Positions 62,213 to 64,000 of a stretch of 64,000 nucleotides of DNA are shown here, one piece after another. Below the pieces are notes generated by a model, which had not been told where the DNA came from, searched no databases, and saw only the letters and a program-made list of their open reading frames with translations. The DNA is from Hymenobacter sp. BT559 (GTDB taxonomy: Bacteria > Bacteroidota > Bacteroidia > Cytophagales > Hymenobacteraceae): positions 434,001 through 498,000 of the forward strand of contig NZ_JAGETY010000001.1 of assembly GCF_017571525.1 (NCBI RefSeq). Reading direction: 5' to 3'. Made by a program: the position numbers and the translations under genes. The number at the start of each line of letters is the position of its first letter. The first letter of the stretch is position 1.

Positions 62213-63223
62213 CTGGCGAGCTTGGCTGTAGTCGATTTCGGTGTTGTCACCGAGGTTGAGGCTGTGGTTGAGGCCGCGAAACGAGGCGTCGGAGCCCACG
62301 ATGCAGTCGCTCATCACGGCCGAGCTGAGCTCAGAATACGAGCCGATGATGCTGTCGCTCACGATGGTGTGGCGGATAATGGTACGGTCGCCGATGGCCA
62401 CATTGGGGCCGATGATGGCGTGCTCGATGCGACAGCCCGCCCCAATGCTGACGGGCGGAATGATGACCGTATCCGGAAACTCGGGGTACTCGCGCACCTG
62501 CCGAAACTCGGGGCGGTCGAGCAGGCGGGCGTTGGCTTCGAGCAGCGTTTCCTTGCGGCCGCAGTCAAACCAGTTGTCCACGGCGGCGGTCTGCATGGGC
62601 TCACCCTCTTCGATGAGGTGCATGAGCGCGTCGGTGAGCTGGTACTCCTCGTGGGTGCGGCGGCCGGTGCTGATGAGCCACTCCAGCGCCTCGGCCAGCT
62701 TCTCGGCGTTGGCGATTTTGTAGAGGCCCACCAGGGCGTAGTTCGACTTGGGGATGCGCGGCTTCTCGACCACGCGGCTCACCTGGCCAGCGGCATTGGT
62801 TTCGACCAGGCCAAAGAGGCTGGGCGTTTTCACTTCCTTCACGGCCAGCACCGAGCCCGGCTGGGCTAGCAGGGCGGGCAGGTCCACGTCCACGATGGTA
62901 TCGCCGAGCATGATGAGCACGCCGTCGGGGTCGTGGCGGAAGGTGTCGCGGGCTAGCCACAGGGCGTGGCCCAGCCCCTCGCGCGGCTCCTGCACCACGA
63001 AGGTGACTTGCAGCTCGGGGTAGTGGCGGCGCACGTAGTCCTCAATCTTATCGCCTAGGTAGCCAATGACGAACACAAACTCGGTGAAGCCCGCCCCGCG
63101 CAGGCGGTCAACGATGTGGCCCAGAATGGTATTGCCAGCCACCGGCACCAGGCTTTTGGGCTGGGTGTGGGTGTGGGGGCGCAGGCGCGAGCCGATGCCG
63201 GCAACGGGGATAACAGCTTTCAT
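62210..63223 (-). CDS. Sugar-1-phosphate nucleotidyltransferase with left-handed beta-helix tail
   Basis: 337 residues. Begins MKAVIPVAGIGSRLRPHT with the nucleotidyltransferase motif (G-x-G-x-R-L-x-P-x-T, followed by PKSLVPVAGN), then the sugar-binding core (LGDTIVDVDLP, NWFDCGRKETLLEANARLL) and a C-terminal hexapeptide repeat (IIGPNVAIGDRTIIRHTIVSD, DCIVGSDASFRG). Likely glucose-1-phosphate thymidylyl- or uridylyltransferase in surface-polysaccharide precursor supply; the nucleotide is not shown by sequence. The ATG at 63223 starts the fold; the frame to 63262 adds a non-conserved tail. Confidence 0.9.
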   Translation of the reverse strand: MKAVIPVAGIGSRLRPHTHTQPKSLVPVAGNTILGHIVDRLRGAGFTEFVFVIGYLGDKIEDYVRRHYPELQVTFVVQEPREGLGHALWLARDTFRHDPDGVLIMLGDTIVDVDLPALLAQPGSVLAVKEVKTPSLFGLVETNAAGQVSRVVEKPRIPKSNYALVGLYKIANAEKLAEALEWLISTGRRTHEEYQLTDALMHLIEEGEPMQTAAVDNWFDCGRKETLLEANARLLDRPEFRQVREYPEFPDTVIIPPVSIGAGCRIEHAIIGPNVAIGDRTIIRHTIVSDSIIGSYSELSSAVMSDCIVGSDASFRGLNHSLNLGDNTEIDYSQARQ

Positions 63224-63403
63224 GAACGAGGGGGCAAAGGCAGGAAAAACAGAACCGTACAACCGTTGCCGGGCGACTGCGTACTTTGCGCCGGTCGGGC
63301 ACCATAACCGCCACCACTGGGCGCTAGTTACGGCCGTTCGATTATTTCTTTCTCACCGCTGGGCCTCAAAGCTAAAAGCCAGCACTTAGAAACCACTCAC
63401 CCT

Positions 63404-64000
63404 ATGAAACGCCTTCTTCTCTACTTCGCCGCCATGGTGACCTTGCTCTCGCAGTCGTCGTGCGGCTACAACGGCATGGTGCAGCGCGACCAAGCCGTGA
63501 AAAGCCAGTGGGCCAATGTGCAAAGCGCCTACCAGCGCCGCGCCGACCTCATCCCTAACCTTGTGAACACGGTGAAGGGCGCCGCCAATTTTGAAAAATC
63601 GACCCTCGAAGGCGTTATCGAAGCCCGCGCCAAGGCTACCAGCGTGCAGCTCAGCGCGGACCAGCTGACGCCCGAAAATATCCAGAAGTTTCAGGCTGCC
63701 CAGAGCCAGCTTTCGGCCGGGCTAGGCCGCCTGCTGGCCGTGAGCGAAAACTACCCCGAGCTGAAAGCCAACGCTAACTTCCAGGAGCTGCAAGCCCAGA
63801 TTGAGGGCACCGAAAACCGCATCAACGTGGAACGCAACAAATTCAACGCCGACGTGAACGACTACAACACTTTCACGCGCTCGTTCCCGAATAACCTCTT
63901 TGCCGGCATGTTTGGCTTCCCGCCCAAGGGCTATTTCGAGGCCGACGCCTCGGCCAAGGAAGCGCCTAAAGTGGACTTTGGCGATATGGGTAACGCGCCA
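63404..64000 (+). CDS. LemA family protein (C-terminus outside window)
   Basis: 199 codons from the ATG at 63404, cut by the right edge close to the usual length of about 190-200 residues. A signal peptide with possible lipobox SQSSC (Cys at residue 20) is followed by the LemA core: MVQRDQAVKSQWANVQSAYQRRADLIPNLVNTVKGAANFE, a QLSAGLGRLLAVSENYPELKAN segment and NRINVERNKFNADVNDYN. LemA proteins are helical, membrane-anchored, of unknown role, often with TPM/DUF4282 genes next to them (not seen here). Partial only because of the window edge. Confidence 0.88.
   Translation, partial: MKRLLLYFAAMVTLLSQSSCGYNGMVQRDQAVKSQWANVQSAYQRRADLIPNLVNTVKGAANFEKSTLEGVIEARAKATSVQLSADQLTPENIQKFQAAQSQLSAGLGRLLAVSENYPELKANANFQELQAQIEGTENRINVERNKFNADVNDYNTFTRSFPNNLFAGMFGFPPKGYFEADASAKEAPKVDFGDMGNAP

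Overview
The window is a GC-rich piece of a Bacteroidota chromosome, most likely a Hymenobacter-like member of the Cytophagales. The evidence is several secreted proteins with C-terminal type IX secretion (T9SS) sorting domains, PorP/SprF and GldJ-like proteins, DUF349 and DUF2795 proteins typical of the phylum, a CrtY-type lycopene cyclase, and Bacteroidota-type -7 promoter boxes (TAnnTTTG) before several housekeeping genes. I see no rRNA, tRNA, CRISPR array, prophage or plasmid functions.

Layout. 1-5.2 kb: the 5' part of ettA, a DUF349 protein, a DUF2795 protein, an orphan ABC ATPase and lycopene cyclase. 5.2-10 kb: envelope and gliding genes (an OmpA/PD40 protein, PorP/SprF, GldJ-like lipoprotein). 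10-12.4 kb: comF, then a tight AhpD-like / unknown / xth operon. 12.4-17.1 kb: two T9SS cargo proteins around a sigma-54 activator with a degenerate receiver. 17.2-20.4 kb: a compact type III polyketide locus (FAD oxidoreductase, type III PKS, methyltransferase). 20.4-28.4 kb: NHL-repeat protein, Lys1/alanine-dehydrogenase-type enzyme, gcvP, DUF4136 lipoprotein, lipA, an outer-membrane-type protein. 28.4-34.2 kb: OsmC, a molybdopterin oxidoreductase with its flavin reductase, a toxin-antitoxin pair, uvrA. 34.3-36.8 kb: small secreted proteins of one family, including a broken copy. 36.9-48 kb: Rieske-AIF oxidoreductase, asnS, rpoN, an epimerase, a lone STN-domain protein, CsbD, HDAC-like, AIM24-like and unknown genes. 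48-56 kb: two large divergent T9SS cargo proteins flanking a decayed IS481 element. 56.2-64 kb: gltX, ridA, glmS, a short GT5 protein, panC, a sugar nucleotidyltransferase, and lemA cut by the right edge.

How they fit together. Most of the window is core metabolism and envelope biogenesis. T9SS components (PorP/SprF, the OmpA partner, GldJ-like) and cargo (four sorting-domain proteins) are both present. The sigma-54 factor and a sigma-54 activator lie 24 kb apart. Non-coding structure is rich: long-armed terminators whose T-tract lies inside the stem, REP-like palindromes at gene ends, and a 44-bp inverted repeat that supplies the start codon of the porP/sprF gene. The best candidates for new biology are the type III PKS locus, the inverted repeat at porP, and the YYYIP secreted family with its pseudogene.
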